DNA of 64,000 bases, taken from assembly GCF_029227915.1 (NCBI RefSeq), contig NC_079878.1, positions 2,420,001 to 2,484,000 of the forward strand. The letters run 5' to 3'. Below the pieces are notes generated by a model, which ran no database searches, was not told the origin of the DNA, and saw nothing but the letters and a program-made list of their open reading frames with translations. Positions 36,994-49,664 of this stretch are shown here, one piece after another. The position numbers and the translations under genes were made by a program. The stretch comes from Hydractinia symbiolongicarpus. Lineage: Eukaryota; Cnidaria; Hydrozoa; Anthoathecata; Hydractiniidae. Position 1 is the first letter of the stretch. Each line of letters begins with the position of its first letter.

Positions 36994-39836
36994 CTTTGTA
37001 TGCATTCGACTATACTGGGCCAAGCCCGGGATTTACGGGAAATCGCGGGTTTTCGTGTGCCGGCGATTAAACTTCTTTTATTCAGCGTCCCATCAAAAAT
37101 GAAAACATTTTTAAAAAGTACAAGTCTCATGCGTTTTAGTGGTGAAAAGATACTTTAAAAAATCGTTTTGGAAATGAGTTTACTCACAGGGTACTTTCTT
37201 TGTATACATTCGACTATACGGGCCAAGCCCGGCATTTACGGGAAATCGTGGGTTTTCGTTTGCCGGCGATTAAACCACTTTCATTAAGCGTCTCATCAAA
37301 AATGAAAACATTTCTAAAAACTACAGGTCTCATGCGTTTTAGTGGTGAAAAAATAATTTTAAAAATCGTTCGGGAAATGAGTTTACTCCCTGGGTACTTT
37401 CTTTGTATACTTTTGACTATACGGCCCGAGTCTGGGATTTACGGGAAGTCGCGGGTTTTCGTTTGCCGGCGATTAAACTTCTTTTATTCAGCGTCTCATC
37501 AAAAATGAAAACATTTTTAAAAACTACAAGTCTCATGGGCTTTAGTGGTGAAAAAATAATTTTAAAAATCGTTCGGGAAATGAGTTTACTCCCTGGGTAC
37601 TTTCTTTGTATGCATTCGACTATACGGGCCAAGCCCGGGATTTACGGGAAATCGCGGGTTTTCGTTTGCCGGCGATTAAACCACTTTCATTAAGCGTCTC
37701 ATCAAAAATGAAAACATTTCTGAAAACTACAAGTGTCATGCGTTTTAGTGGTGAAAAAATAATTTTAAAAATCGTTCGGGAAATGAGTTTACTCCCTGGG
37801 TACTTTCTTTGTATACTTTTGACTATACAGGCCAAGCCCGGGATTTACGGGAAATCGTGGGTTTTCGTTTGCCGGCGATTAAACCACTTTCATTAAGCGT
37901 CTCATCAAAAATGAAAACATTTCTAAAAACTACAGGTCTCATGCGTTTTAGTGGTGAAAAAATAATTTAAAAAATCGTTCGGGAAATGTGTTTACTCCCT
38001 GGGTACTTTCTTTGTATACTTTTGACTATACGGGCCGAGTCGGGGATTTACGAGAAGTCGCGGGTTTTCGTTTGCCGGCGATTAAACTTCTTTTATGCAG
38101 CGTCTCATCAAAAATGAAAACATTTTTAAAAACTACAAGTCTCATGGGCTTTAGTGGTTAAATAATAATTTAAAAAATCGTTCGGGAAATGAGTTTACTC
38201 CCTGGGTACTTTCTTTGTATACTTTTGACTATACGGCCCGAGTCCGGGATTTACGGGAAGTCGCGGGATTTCGTTTGCCGGCGATTAAATTTCTTTTATT
38301 CAGCGTCTCATCAAAAATGAAAACATTTTTAAAAACTACAAGTCTCATGCGTTTTAGTGGTGAAAAGATAATTTAAAAAATCGTTTTGGAAATGAGTTTA
38401 CTCACAGGGTACTTTCTTTGTATGCATTCGACTATACGGGCCAAGCCCGGGATTTACGGGAAATCGCGGGTTTTCGTGTGCCGGCGATTAAACTTCTTTT
38501 ATTCAGTGTCTCATCAAAAATGAAAACATTTTTGAAAACTACAAGTCTCATGCGTTTTAGTGGCGAAAAGATACTTTAAAAAATCGTTTTGGAAATGAGT
38601 TTACTCACAGGGTACTTTCTTTGTATACATTCGACTATACGGGCCAAGCCCGGGATTTACGGGAAATCGCGGGTTTTCGTTTGCCGGCGATTAAACCACT
38701 TTCATTAAGCGTCTCATCAAAAATGAAAACATATCTGAAAACTACAGGTCTCATGCGTTTTAGTGGTGAAAAAATAATTTACAAAATCGTTCGGGAAATG
38801 AGTTTACTCCCTGGGTACTTTCTTTGTATACTTTTGACTTTACGGGCCGAGACGGGGATTTACGGAAAGTGGCGGGTTTTCGTTTGCCGGCGATTAAACT
38901 TATTTTATTCAGCGTCTCATCAAAAATGAAAACATTTTTAAAAACTACAAGTCTCGTGGGCTTTAGTGGTTAAATAATAATTTAAAAAATCGTTCGGAAA
39001 ATGAGTTTACTCCCTGGGTACTTTCTTTGTATGCATTCGACTATACGGGCCAAGCCCGGGATTTACGGGAAATCGCGGGTTTTCGTTTGCCGGCGATTAA
39101 ACCACTTTCATTAAGCGTCTCATCAAAAATGAAAACATTTCTGAAAACTACAAGTCTCATGCGTTTTAGTGGTGAAAAAATAATTTTAAAAATCGTTCGG
39201 GAAATGAGTTTACTCCCTGGGTACTTTGTTTGTATACTTTTGACTATACGGCCCGAGTCTGGGATTTACGGGAAGTCGCGGGTTTTCGTTTGCCGGCGAT
39301 TAAACTTCTTTTATTCAGCGTCTCATCAAAAATGAAAACATTTTTAAAAACTACAAGTCTCATGGGCTTTAGTGGTGAAATAATAATTTAAAAAATCGTT
39401 CGGGAAATGAGTTTACTCCCTGGGTACTTTCTTTGTATACTTTTGACTATACCGGCCGAGTCCGGGATTTACGGGAAATCGCAGGTTTTCGTTTGCTGGC
39501 GATTAAACTTCTTTTATTCAGCGTCTCATCAAAAATGAAAACATTTTTGTAAACTACAAGTCCCATGCGTTTTAGTGGTGAAAAAATAATTTAAAAAATC
39601 GTTCGGGAAATGAGTTTACTCCCTGGGTACTTTCTTTGTATACTTTTGACTATACCGGCCGAGTCCGGGATTTACGGGAAGTCGCGGGTTTTCGTTTGCC
39701 GGCGATTAAACTTCTTTTATTCAGCGTCTCATCAAAAATGAAAACATTTTTAAAAACTACAAGTCTCATGCGTTTTAGTGGTGAAAAGATAATTTAAAAA
39801 ATCGTTTTGGAAATGAGTTTACTCACAGGGTACTTT
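36994..39836 (+). repeat. Marker-monomer HOR-D cycle 2 (2843 bp, 14 units)
   Basis: Marker unit 36994-37197 (204 bp), then 37198 (cccggcatttac, aatcgtggg) and eleven more 203-bp units, including the block 37807-39633 that copies 31106-32932. Units 37401 and 37604 are joined by ttttaaaaatcg, a variant of the usual atttaaaaaatcg that leaves longer accidental frames open here. Confidence 0.88.
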
Positions 39837-40852
39837 CTTTGTATGCATTCGACTATACTGGGCCAAGCCCGGGATTTACGGGAAATCGCGGGTTTTCGTG
39901 TGCCGGCGATTAAACTTCTTTTATTCAGCGTCCCATCAAAAATGAAAACATTTTTAAAAAGTACAAGTCTCATGCGTTTTAGTGGTGAAAAGATACTTTA
40001 AAAAATCGTTTTGGAAATGAGTTTACTCACAGGGTACTTTCTTTGTATACATTCGACTATACGGGCCAAGCCCGGCATTTACGGGAAATCGTGGGTTTTC
40101 GTTTGCCGGCGATTAAACCACTTTCATTAAGCGTCTCATCAAAAATGAAAACATTTCTAAAAACTACAGGTCTCATGCGTTTTAGTGGTGAAAAAATAAT
40201 TTTAAAAATCGTTCGGGAAATGAGTTTACTCCCTGGGTACTTTCTTTGTATACTTTTGACTATACGGCCCGAGTCTGGGATTTACGGGAAGTCGCGGGTT
40301 TTCGTTTGCCGGCGATTAAACTTCTTTTATTCAGCGTCTCATCAAAAATGAAAACATTTTTAAAAACTACAAGTCTCATGGGCTTTAGTGGTGAAATAAT
40401 AATTTAAAAAATCGTTCGGGAAATGAGTTTACTCCCTGGGTACTTTCTTTGTATACTTTTGACTATACCGGCCGAGTCCGGGATTTACGGGAAATCGCAG
40501 GTTTTCGTTTGCCGGCGATTAAACTTCTTTTATTCAGCGTCTCATCAAAAATGAAAACATTTTTGTAAACTACAAGTCCCATGCGTTTTAGTGGTGAAAA
40601 AATAATTTAAAAAATCGTTCGGGAAATGAGTTTACTCCCTGGGTACTTTCTTTGTATACTTTTGACTATACGGGCCGACTCCGGGATTTACGGGAAGTCG
40701 CGGGTTTTCGTTTGCCGGCGATTAAACTTCTTTTATTCAGCGTCTCATCAAAAATGAAAACATTTTTAAAAACTACAAGTCTCATGCGTTTTAGTGGTGA
40801 AAAGATAATTTAAAAAATCGTTTTGGAAATGAGTTTACTCACAGGGTACTTT
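39837..40852 (+). repeat. Marker-monomer HOR-D cycle 3 (1016 bp, 5 units)
   Basis: Marker 39837 (204 bp), 40041 (ggcatttac), 40244 (gagtctggg), 40447 (taccggcc), 40650 (gggccgactcc). This is the shortest cycle. Confidence 0.9.
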
Positions 40853-42071
40853 CTTTGTATGCATTCGACTATACTGGGCCAAGCCCGGGATTTACGGGAA
40901 ATCGCGGGTTTTCGTGTGCCGGCGATTAAACTTCTTTTATTCAGCGTCCCATCAAAAATAAAAACATTTTTAAAAACTACAAGTCTCATGCGTTTTAGTG
41001 GTGAAAAGATACTTTAAAAAATCGTTTTGGAAATGAGTTTACTCACAGGGTACTTTCTTTGTATACATTCGACTATACGGGCCAAGCCCGGGATTTACGG
41101 GAAATCGTGGGTTTTCGTTTGCCGGCGATTAAACCACTTTCATTAAGCGTCTCATCAAAAATGAAAACATTTCTAAAAACTACAGGTCTCATGCGTTTTA
41201 GTGGTGAAAAAATAATTTAAAAAATCGTTCGGGAAATGCGTTTACTCCCTGGGTACTTTCTTTGTATACTTTTGACTATACGGGCCGAGTCGGTGATTTA
41301 CGGGAAGTCGCGGGTTTTCGTTTGCCGGCGATTAAACCACTCTCATTAAGCGTCTCATCAAAAATGAAAACATTTCTGAAAACTACAAGTCTCATGGGCT
41401 TTAGTGGTTAAATAATAATTTAAAAAATCGTTCGGGAAATGAGTTTACTCCCTGGGTACTTTCTTTGTATACTTTTGACTATACGGCCCGAGTCCGGGAT
41501 TTACGGGAAGTCGCGGGTTTTCGTTTGCCGGCGATTAAACTTCTTTTATTCAGCGTCTCATCAAAAATGAAAACATTTTTAAAAACTACAAGTCTCATGG
41601 GCTTTAGTGGTGAAATAATAATTTAAAAAATCGTTCGGGAAATGAGTTTACTCCCTGGGTACTTTCTTTGTATACTTTTGACTATACCGGCCGAGTCCGG
41701 GATTTACGGGAAATCGCAGGTTTTCGTTTGCCGGCGATTAAACTTCTTTTATTCAGCGTCTCATCAAAAATGAAAACATTTTTGTAAACTACAAGTCCCA
41801 TGCGTTTTAGTGGTGAAAAAATAATTTAAAAAATCGTTCGGGAAATGAGTTTACTCCCTGGGTACTTTCTTTGTATACTTTTGACTATACCGGCCGAGTC
41901 CGGGATTTACGGGAAGTCGCGGGTTTTCGTTTGCCGGCGATTAAACTTCTTTTATTCAGCGTCTCATCAAAAATGAAAACATTTTTAAAAACTACAAGTC
42001 TCATGCGTTTTAGTGGTGAAAAGATAATTTAAAAAATCGTTTTGGAAATGAGTTTACTCACAGGGTACTTT
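40853..42071 (+). repeat. Marker-monomer HOR-D cycle 4 (1219 bp, hexamer)
   Basis: Marker 40853 (with caaaaataaaaac), 41057 (aatcgtggg), 41260 (gtcggtgatttac; ccactctcattaag; preceded by gaaatgcgttta), 41463, 41666 and 41869 (taccggcc). It is a hexamer like cycle 5, but three of its units come from a different lineage. Confidence 0.9.
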
Positions 42072-43290
42072 CTTTGTATGCATTCGACTATACTGGGCCA
42101 AGCCCGGGATTTACGGGAAATCGCGGGTTTTCGTGTGCCGGCGATTAAACTTCTTTTATTCAGCGTCCCATCAAAAATGAAAACATTTTTAAAAAGTACA
42201 AGTTTCATGCGTTTTAGTGGTGAAAAGATACTTTAAAAAATCGTTTTGGAAATGAGTTTACTCACAGGGTACTTTCTTTGTATACATTCGACTATACGGG
42301 CCAAGCCCGGCATTTACGGGAAATCGTGGGTTTTCGTTTGCCGGCGATTAAACCACTTTCATTAAGCGTCTCATCAAAAATGAAAACATTTCTAAAAACT
42401 ACAGGTCTCATGCGTTTTAGTGGTGAAAAAATAATTTTAAAAATCGTTCGGGAAATGAGTTTACTCCCTGGGTACTTTCTTTGTATACTTTTGACTATAC
42501 GGCCCGAGTCTGGGATTTACGGGAAGTCGCGGGTTTTCGTTTGCCGGCGATTAAACTTCTTTTATTCAGCGTCTCATCAAAAATGAAAACATTTTTAAAA
42601 ACTACAAGTCTCATGGGCTTTAGTGGTGAAATAATAATTTAAAAAATCGTTCGGGAAATGAGTTTACTCCCTGGGTACTTTCTTTGTATACTTTTGACTA
42701 TACCGGCCGAGTCCGGGATTTACGGGAAATCGCAGGTTTTCGTTTGCCGGCGATTAAACTTCTTTTATTCAGCGTCTCATCAAAAATAAAACCATTTTTG
42801 TAAACTACAAGTCCCATGCGTTTTAGTGGTGAAAAAATAATTTAAAAAATCGTTCGGGAAATGAGTTTACTCCCTGGGTACTTTCTTTGTGTACTTTTGA
42901 CTATACGGGCCGAGTCCGGGATTTACGGGAAGTCGCGGGTTTTCGTTTGCCGGCGATTAAACTTCTTTTATTCAGCGTCTCATCAAAAATGAAAACATTT
43001 TTAAAAACTACAAGTCTCATGCGTTTTAGTGGTGAAAAGATAATTTAAAAAATCGTTCGGGAAATGAGTTTACTCCCTGGGTACTTTCTTTGTATACTTT
43101 TGACTATACGGGCCGACTCCGGGATTTACGGGAAGTCGCGGGTTTTCGTTTGCCGGCGATTAAACTTCTTTTATTCAGCGTCTCATCAAAAATGAAAACA
43201 TTTTTAAAAACTACAAGTCTCATGCGTTTTAGTGGTGAAAAGATAATTTAAAAAATCGTTTTGGAAATGAGTTTACTCACAGGGTACTTT
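42072..43290 (+). repeat. Marker-monomer HOR-D cycle 5 (1219 bp, hexamer)
   Basis: Marker 42072 (aagtttcatgcg), 42276 (ggcatttac), 42479 (gagtctggg), 42682 (taccggcc; aaaataaaaccattt), 42885 (ctttgtgtac), 43088 (gccgactcc). Compared with cycle 3 it has one additional unit (42885). Confidence 0.9.
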
Positions 43291-43900
43291 CTTTGTATGC
43301 ATTCGACTATACTGGGCCAAGCCCGGGATTTACGGGAAATCGCGGGTTTTCGTGTGCCGGCGATTAAACTTCTTTTATTCAGCGTCCCATCAAAAATGAA
43401 AACATTTTTAAAAACTACAAGTCTCATGCGTTTTAGTGGTGAAAAGATACTTTAAAAAATCGTTTTGGAAATGAGTTTACTCACAGGGTACTTTCTTTGT
43501 ATACATTCGACTATACGGGCCAAGCCCGGGATTTACGGGAAATCGTGGGTTTTCGTTTGCCGGCGATTAAACCACTTTCATTAAGCGTCTCATCAAAAAT
43601 GAAAACATTTCTAAAAACTACAGGTCTCATGCGTTTTAGTGGTGAAAAAATAATTTAAAAAATCGTTCGGGAAATGCGTTTATTCCCTGGGTACTTTCTT
43701 TGTATACTTTTGACTATACGGGCCGAGTCGGTGATTTACGGGAAGTCGCGGGTTTTCGTTTGCCGGCGATTAAACCACTCTCATTAAGCGTCTCATCAAA
43801 AATGAAAACATTTCTGAAAACTACAAGTCTCATGGGCTTTAGTGGTTAAATAATAATTTAAAAAATCGTTCGGGAAATGAGTTAACTCCCTGGGTACTTT
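43291..43900 (+). repeat. Last marker monomer and start of the cycle-4-like order
   Basis: Marker 43291-43494 (204 bp), then 43495 (aatcgtggg) and 43698 (gtcggtgatttac, preceded by gcgtttattccc), as in cycle 4. The marker gactatactgggcc is not seen again downstream. Confidence 0.88.
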
Positions 43901-45118
43901 CTTTGTATACTTTTGACTATACGGCCCGAGTCCGGGATTTACGGGAAGTCGCGGGTTTTCGTTTGCCGGCGATTAAATTTCTTTTATTCAGCGTCTCATC
44001 AAAAATGAAAACATTTTTAAAAACTACAAGTCTCATGCGTTTTAGTGGTGAAAAGATAATTTAAAAAATCGTTTTGGAAATGAGTTTACTCACAGGGTAC
44101 TTTCTTTGTATGCATTCGACTATACGGGCCAAGCCCGGGATTTACGGGAAATCGCGGGTTTTCGTGTGCCGGCGATTAAACTTCTTTTATTCAGTGTCCC
44201 ATCAAAAATAAAAACATTTTTAAAAACTACAAGTCTCATGCGTTTTAGTGGTGAAAAGATACTTTAAAAAATCGTTTTGGAAATGAGTTTACTCACAGGG
44301 TACTTTCTTTGTATACATTCGACTATACGGGCCAAGCCCGGGATTTACGGGAAATCGTGGGTTTTCGTTTGCCGGCGATTAAACCACTTTCATTAAGCGT
44401 CTCATCAAAAATGAAAACATTTTTAAAAACTACAAGTCTCATGGGCTTTAGTGGTTAAATAATAATTTAAAAAATCGTTCGGGAAATGAGTTAACTCCCT
44501 GGGTACTTTCTTTGTATACTTTTGACTATACGGCCCGAGTCCGGGATTTACGGGAAGTCGCGGGTTTTCGTTTGCCGGCGATTAAATTTCTTTTATTCAG
44601 CGTCTCATCAAAAATGAAAACATTTTTAAAAACTACAAGTCTCATGCGTTTTAGTGGTGAAAAGATAATTTAAAAAATCGTTTTGGAAATGAGTTTACTC
44701 ACAGGGTACTTTCTTTGTATGCATTCGACTATACGGGCCAAGCCCGGGATTTACGGGAAATCGCGGGTTTTCGTGTGCCGGCGATTAAACTTCTTTTATT
44801 CAGTGTCCCATCAAAAATAAAAACATTTTTAAAAACTACAAGTCTCATGCGTTTTAGTGGTGAAAAGATACTTTAAAAAATCGTTTTGGAAATGAGTTTA
44901 CTCACAGGGTACTTTCTTTGTATACATTCGACTATACGGGCCAAGCCCGGGATTTACGGGAAATCGTGGGTTTTCGTTTGCCGGCGATTAAACCACTTTC
45001 ATTAAGCGTCTCATCAAAAATGAAAACATTTCTAAAAACTACAGGTCTCATGCGTTTTAGTGGTGAAAAAATAATTTAAAAAATCGTTCGGGAAATGCGT
45101 TTACTCCCTGGGTACTTT
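43901..45118 (+). repeat. 609-bp trimer, two copies
   Basis: Units 43901, 44104, 44307 and then 44510, 44713, 44916. Shared markers: gagttaactccc before the first unit, ttaaatttctttt in it, gtgtgccgg with cagtgtccc and caaaaataaaaac in the second, and aatcgtggg in the third. The second copy's third unit ends differently (ctaaaaactacagg; gaaatgcgttta), leading into 45119. Confidence 0.9.
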
Positions 45119-45321
45119 CTTTGTATACTTTTGACTATACGGGCCGAGTCGGGAAGTCGCGGGAAGTCGCGCATTTTCGTTTGTCGGCGATTAAACTTCT
45201 TTTATTAAGCGTCTCATCAAAAATGAAAACATTTCTGCAAACTACAAGTCTCATGCGTTTTAGTGGTGAAAAAATAATTTAAAAAATCGTTCGGGAAATG
45301 AGTTTACTCTCTGGGTACCTT
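45119..45321 (+). repeat. Monomer with two decamer copies (ancestral form)
   Basis: Within the unit, 45151-45170 is two copies of gggaagtcgc. The unit is still 203 bp because the second decamer replaces ggatttac rather than being inserted. It is followed by gcgcattttcg and by gtttgtcggcg. The descendant units at 46853 and 49452 have a third decamer and are 213 bp. Confidence 0.88.
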
Positions 45322-45432
45322 CTTTATATACTTTTGACTATACGGGCCAAGTCCGGGATTTACGAGAAATCGCGGGTTTTCGTTTGCCGGCAATTAAACT
45401 TCTTTTATTCAGCGTCTCATCAAGGGTACTTT
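45322..45432 (+). repeat. 111-bp truncated monomer, copy 1
   Basis: A unit lacking 92 bp of its 3' part. Sequence gtctcatcaa joins directly to gggtactttc at 45423/45424. It starts with the unusual ctttatatac. The loss merges two ordinary units and accounts for a longer accidental frame here. Confidence 0.92.
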
Positions 45433-46884
45433 CTTTGTATACTTTTGACTATACGGGCCCAGTCCGGGATTTACGGGAAATCGCGGGTTTTTGTTTGACG
45501 GCGATTAAACCACTTTCATTAAGCGTCTCATCAAAAATGAAAACATTTTTAAAAACTACAAGTCTCATGCGTTTTAGTGGTGAAAAGATACTTTAAAAAA
45601 TCGTTTTGGAAATGAGTTTACTCACAGGGTACTTTCTTTGTATACATTCGACTATACGGGCCAAACCCGGGATTTACGGGAAATCGTGGGTTTTCGTTTG
45701 CCGGCGATTAAACCACTTTCATTAAGCGTCTCATCAAAAATGAAAACATTTTTAAAAAGTACAAGTCTCATGCGTTTTAGTGGTGAAAAGATACTTTAAA
45801 AAATCGTTTTGGAAATGAGTTTACTCACAGGGTACTTTCTTTTTATACATTCGACTATACGGGCCAAGCCCGGGATTTACGGGAAATCGTGGGTTTTCGT
45901 TTGCCGGCGATTAAACCACTTTCATTAAGCGTCTCATCAAAAATGAAAACATTTCTAAAAACTACAGGTCTCATGCGTTTTAGTGGTGAAAAAATAATTT
46001 AAAAAATCGTTCGGGAAATGCGTTTACTCCCTGGGTACTTTCTTTGTATACTTTTGACTATACGGGCCGAGTCGGTGATTTACGGGAAGTCGCGGGTTTT
46101 CGTTTGCCGGCGATTAAACCACTCTCATTAAGCGTCTCATCAAAAATGAAAACATTTCTGAAAACTACAAGTCTCATGGGCTTTAGTGGGTAAATAATAA
46201 TTTAAAAATCGTTCGGGAAATGAGTTTACTCCCTGGGTACTTTCTTTGTATACTTTTGACTATACGGCCCGAGTCCGGGATTTACGGGAAGTCGCGGGTT
46301 TTCGTTTGCCGGCGATTAAATTTCTTTTATTCAGCGTCTCATCAAAAATGAAAACATTTTTAAAAACTACAAGTCTCATGCGTTTTAGTGGTGAAAAGAT
46401 AATTTAAAAAATCGTTTTGGAAATGAGTTTACTCACAGGGTACTTTCTTTGTATGCATTCGACTATACGGGCCAAGCCCGGGATTTACCGGAAATCGCGG
46501 GTTTTCGTGTGCCGGCGATTAAACTTCTTTTATTCAGCGTCCCATCAAAAATGAAAACATTTTTAAAAACTACAAGTCTCATGCGTTTTAGTGGTGAAAA
46601 GATACTTTATAAAATCGTTTTGGAAATGAGTTTACTCACAGGGTACTTTCTTTGTAAACATTCGACTATACGGGCCAAGCCCGGGATTTACGGGAAATCG
46701 TGGGTTTTCGTTTGCCGGCGATTAAACCACTTTCATTAAGCGTCTCATCAAAAATGAAAACATTTCTAAAAACTACAGGTCTCATGCGTTTTAGTGGTGA
46801 AAAAATAATTTAAAAAATCGTTCGGGAAATGCGTTTACTCCCTGGGTACTTTCTTTGTATACTTTTGACTATACGGGCCGAGTC

Positions 46885-46914
46885 GGGAAGTCGCGGGAAG
46901 TCGCGGGAAGTCGC
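46885..46914 (+). repeat. Triple decamer microsatellite in a 213-bp monomer
   Basis: Three copies of gggaagtcgc in a row inside the unit 46853-47065. This nested minisatellite adds 10 bp to the monomer. Confidence 0.92.
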
Positions 46915-47065
46915 GGGTTTTCGTTTGTCGGCGATTAAACTTCTTTTATTAAGCGTCTCATCAAAAATGAAAACATTTCTGCAAACTACAAGTCTCATGC
47001 GTTTTAGTGGTGAAAAAATAATTTAAAAAATCGTTCGGGAAATGAGTTTACTCTCTGGGTACCTT

Positions 47066-47176
47066 CTTTGTATACTTTTGACTATACGGGCCAAGTCCGG
47101 GATTTACGGGAAATCGCGGGTTTTCGTTTGCCGGCAATTAAACTTCTTTTATTCAGCGTCTCATCAAGGGTACTTT
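47066..47176 (+). repeat. 111-bp truncated monomer, copy 2
   Basis: Same 92-bp deletion junction (catcaagggtac) as at 45423, here with normal ctttgtatac at the start. Confidence 0.92.
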
Positions 47177-47786
47177 CTTTGTATACTTTTGACTATACGG
47201 GCCCAGTCCGGGATTTACGGGAAATCGCGGGTTTTCGTTTGCCGGCGATTAAACCACTTTCATTAAGCGTCTCATCAAAAATGAAAACATTTTTAAAAAC
47301 TACAAGTCTCATGCGTTTTAGTGGTGAAAAGATACTTTAAAAAATCGTTTTGGAAATGAGTTTACTCACAGGGTACTTTCTTTGTATACATTCGACTATA
47401 CGGGCCAAACCCGGGATTTACGGGAAATCGTGGGTTTTCGTTTGCCGGCGATTAAACCACTTTCATTAAGCGTCTCATCAAAAATGAAAACACTTTTAAA
47501 AACTACAAGTCTCATGCGTTTTAGTGGTGAAAAAATAATATAAAAAATCGTTCGGGAAATGAGTTTACTCCCTGGGTACTTTCTTTGTATACTTTTGACT
47601 ATACGGGCCGAGTCCGGGGTTTACGGGAAATCGCGGGTTTTCGTTTGCCGTCGATTAAACTTCTTTTAATAAGCGTCTCATCAAAAATGAAAACATTTTT
47701 GAAAACTACAAGTCTCATGCGTTTTAGTGGTGAAAAAAATAATTTAAAAAATCGTTTTGGAAATGAGTTTAATCACAGGGTACTTT

Positions 47787-47827
47787 CTTTGTATACATGG
47801 AAAATGAGTTTTCTCCCCGGGTACTTT
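47787..47827 (+). repeat. 41-bp truncated monomer (f), copy 13
   Basis: f variant with catggaaaatgagttttctcc. The following unit has the usual tatatgggcc but cttcttcttttcagcg. Confidence 0.92.
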
Positions 47828-49483
47828 CTTTGTATACTTTTGACTATATGGGCCGAGTCCGGGGTTTACGGGAAATGGCGGGTTTTCGTTTGCCGGCAAT
47901 TAAACTTCTTCTTTTCAGCGTCTCATCAAAAATGAAAACATTTTTGAAAACTACAAGTCTCATGCGTTTTAGTGGCGAAAAGATACTTTAAAAAATCGTT
48001 TTGAAAATGAGTTTACTCACAGAGTACTTTCTTTGTATACATTCGACTATACGGGCCAAGCCCGGGATTTACGGGAAATCGCGGGTTTTCGTTTGCCGGT
48101 GATTAAACCACTTTCATTAAGCGTCTCATCAAAAATGAAAACATTTCTAAAAACTACAGGTCTCATGCGTTTTAGTGCTGAAAAAATAATTTAAAAAATC
48201 GTTCGGGAAATGAGTTTACTCCCTGGGTACTTTCTTTGTATACTTTTGACTTTACGGGCCGAGTCGGGGATTTACGGGAAGTCGCGGGTTTTCGTTTGCC
48301 GGCGATTAAACTTCTTTTATTCAGCGTCTCATCAAAAATGAAAACATTTTTAAAAACTACAAGTCTCATGGGCTTTAGTGGTTAAATGATAATTTAAAAA
48401 ATCGTTCGAGAAATGAGTTTACTCCCTGGGTACTTTCTTTGTATGCATTCGACTATACGGGCCAAACCCGGGATTTACGGGAAATCGCGGGTTTTCGTTT
48501 GCCGGCGATTAAACCACTTTAATTAAGCGTCTCATCAAAAATGAAAACATTTCTAAAAACTACAGGTCTCATGCGTTTTAGTGGTGAAAAAATAATTTAA
48601 AAAATCGTTCGGGAAATGCGTTTACTCCCTGGGTACTTTCTTTGTATACTTTTGACTATACGGGCCGAGTCGGTGATTTACGGGAAGTCGCGGGTTTTCG
48701 TTTGCCGGCGATTAAACCACTCTCATTAAGCGTCTCATCAAAAATGAAAACATTTCTGAAAACTACAAGTCTCATGGGCTTTAGTGGGTAAATAATAATT
48801 TAAAAAATCGTTCGGGAAATGAGTTTACTCCCTGGGTACTTTCTTTGTATACTTTTGACTATACGGCCCGAGTCCGGGATTTACGGGAAGTCGCGGGTTT
48901 TCGTTTGCCGGCGATTAAATTTCTTTTATTCAGCGTCTCATCAAAAATGAAAACATTTTTAAAAACTACAAGTCTCATGCGTTTTAGTGGTGAAAAGATA
49001 ATTTAAAAAATCGTTTTGGAAATGAGTTTACTCACAGGGTACTTTCTTTGTATGCATTCGACTATACGGGCCAAGCCCGGGATTTACGGGAAATTGCGGG
49101 TTTTCGTGTGCCGGCGATTAAACTTCTTTTATTCAGCGTCCCATCAAAAATGAAAACATTTTTAAAAACTACAAGTCTCATGCGTTTTAGTGGTGAAAAG
49201 ATACTTTAAAAAATCGTTTTGGAAATGAGTTTACTCACAGGGTACTTTCTTTGTAAACATTCGACTATACGGGCCAAGCCCGGGATTTACGGGAAATCGT
49301 GGGTTTTCGTTTGCCGGCGATTAAACCACTTTCATTAAGCGTCTCATCAAAAATGAAAACATTTCTAAAAACTACAGGTCTCATGCGTTTTAGTGGTGAA
49401 AAAATAATTTAAAAAATCGTTCGGGAAATGCGTTTACTCCCTGGGTACTTTCTTTGTATACTTTTGACTATACGGGCCGAGTC

Positions 49484-49513
49484 GGGAAGTCGCGGGAAGT
49501 CGCGGGAAGTCGC
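49484..49513 (+). repeat. Triple decamer, HOR-E copy 2
   Basis: Same three gggaagtcgc copies, 2599 bp downstream of the first set, in unit 49452-49664. Confidence 0.92.
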
Positions 49514-49664
49514 GGGTTTTCGTTTGTCGGCGATTAAACTTCTTTTATTAAGCGTCTCATCAAAAATGAAAACATTTCTGCAAACTACAAGTCTCATGCG
49601 TTTTAGTGGTGAAAAAATAATTTAAAAAATCGTTCGGGAAATGAGTTTACTCTCTGGGTACCTT

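Larger units (their letters stand above)
46042..48639 (+). repeat. 2599-bp HOR-E, copy 1
   Basis: Units 46042 (gtcggtg), 46244, 46447 (gtgtgccgg), 46650 (ctttgtaaac), 46853 (213 bp, triple decamer), 47066 (111 bp), 47177 (gggcccagtcc), 47380 (ccaaacccgg), 47583 (204 bp), f 47787, 47828, 48031 (preceded by cacagagtac), 48234 and 48437. This copy is 2598 bp because one a is missing in atttaaaaatcg at about 46201. The unit at 48437 is a hybrid of the cycle's true end and the unit before 46042, marking the exchange point. Confidence 0.92.
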
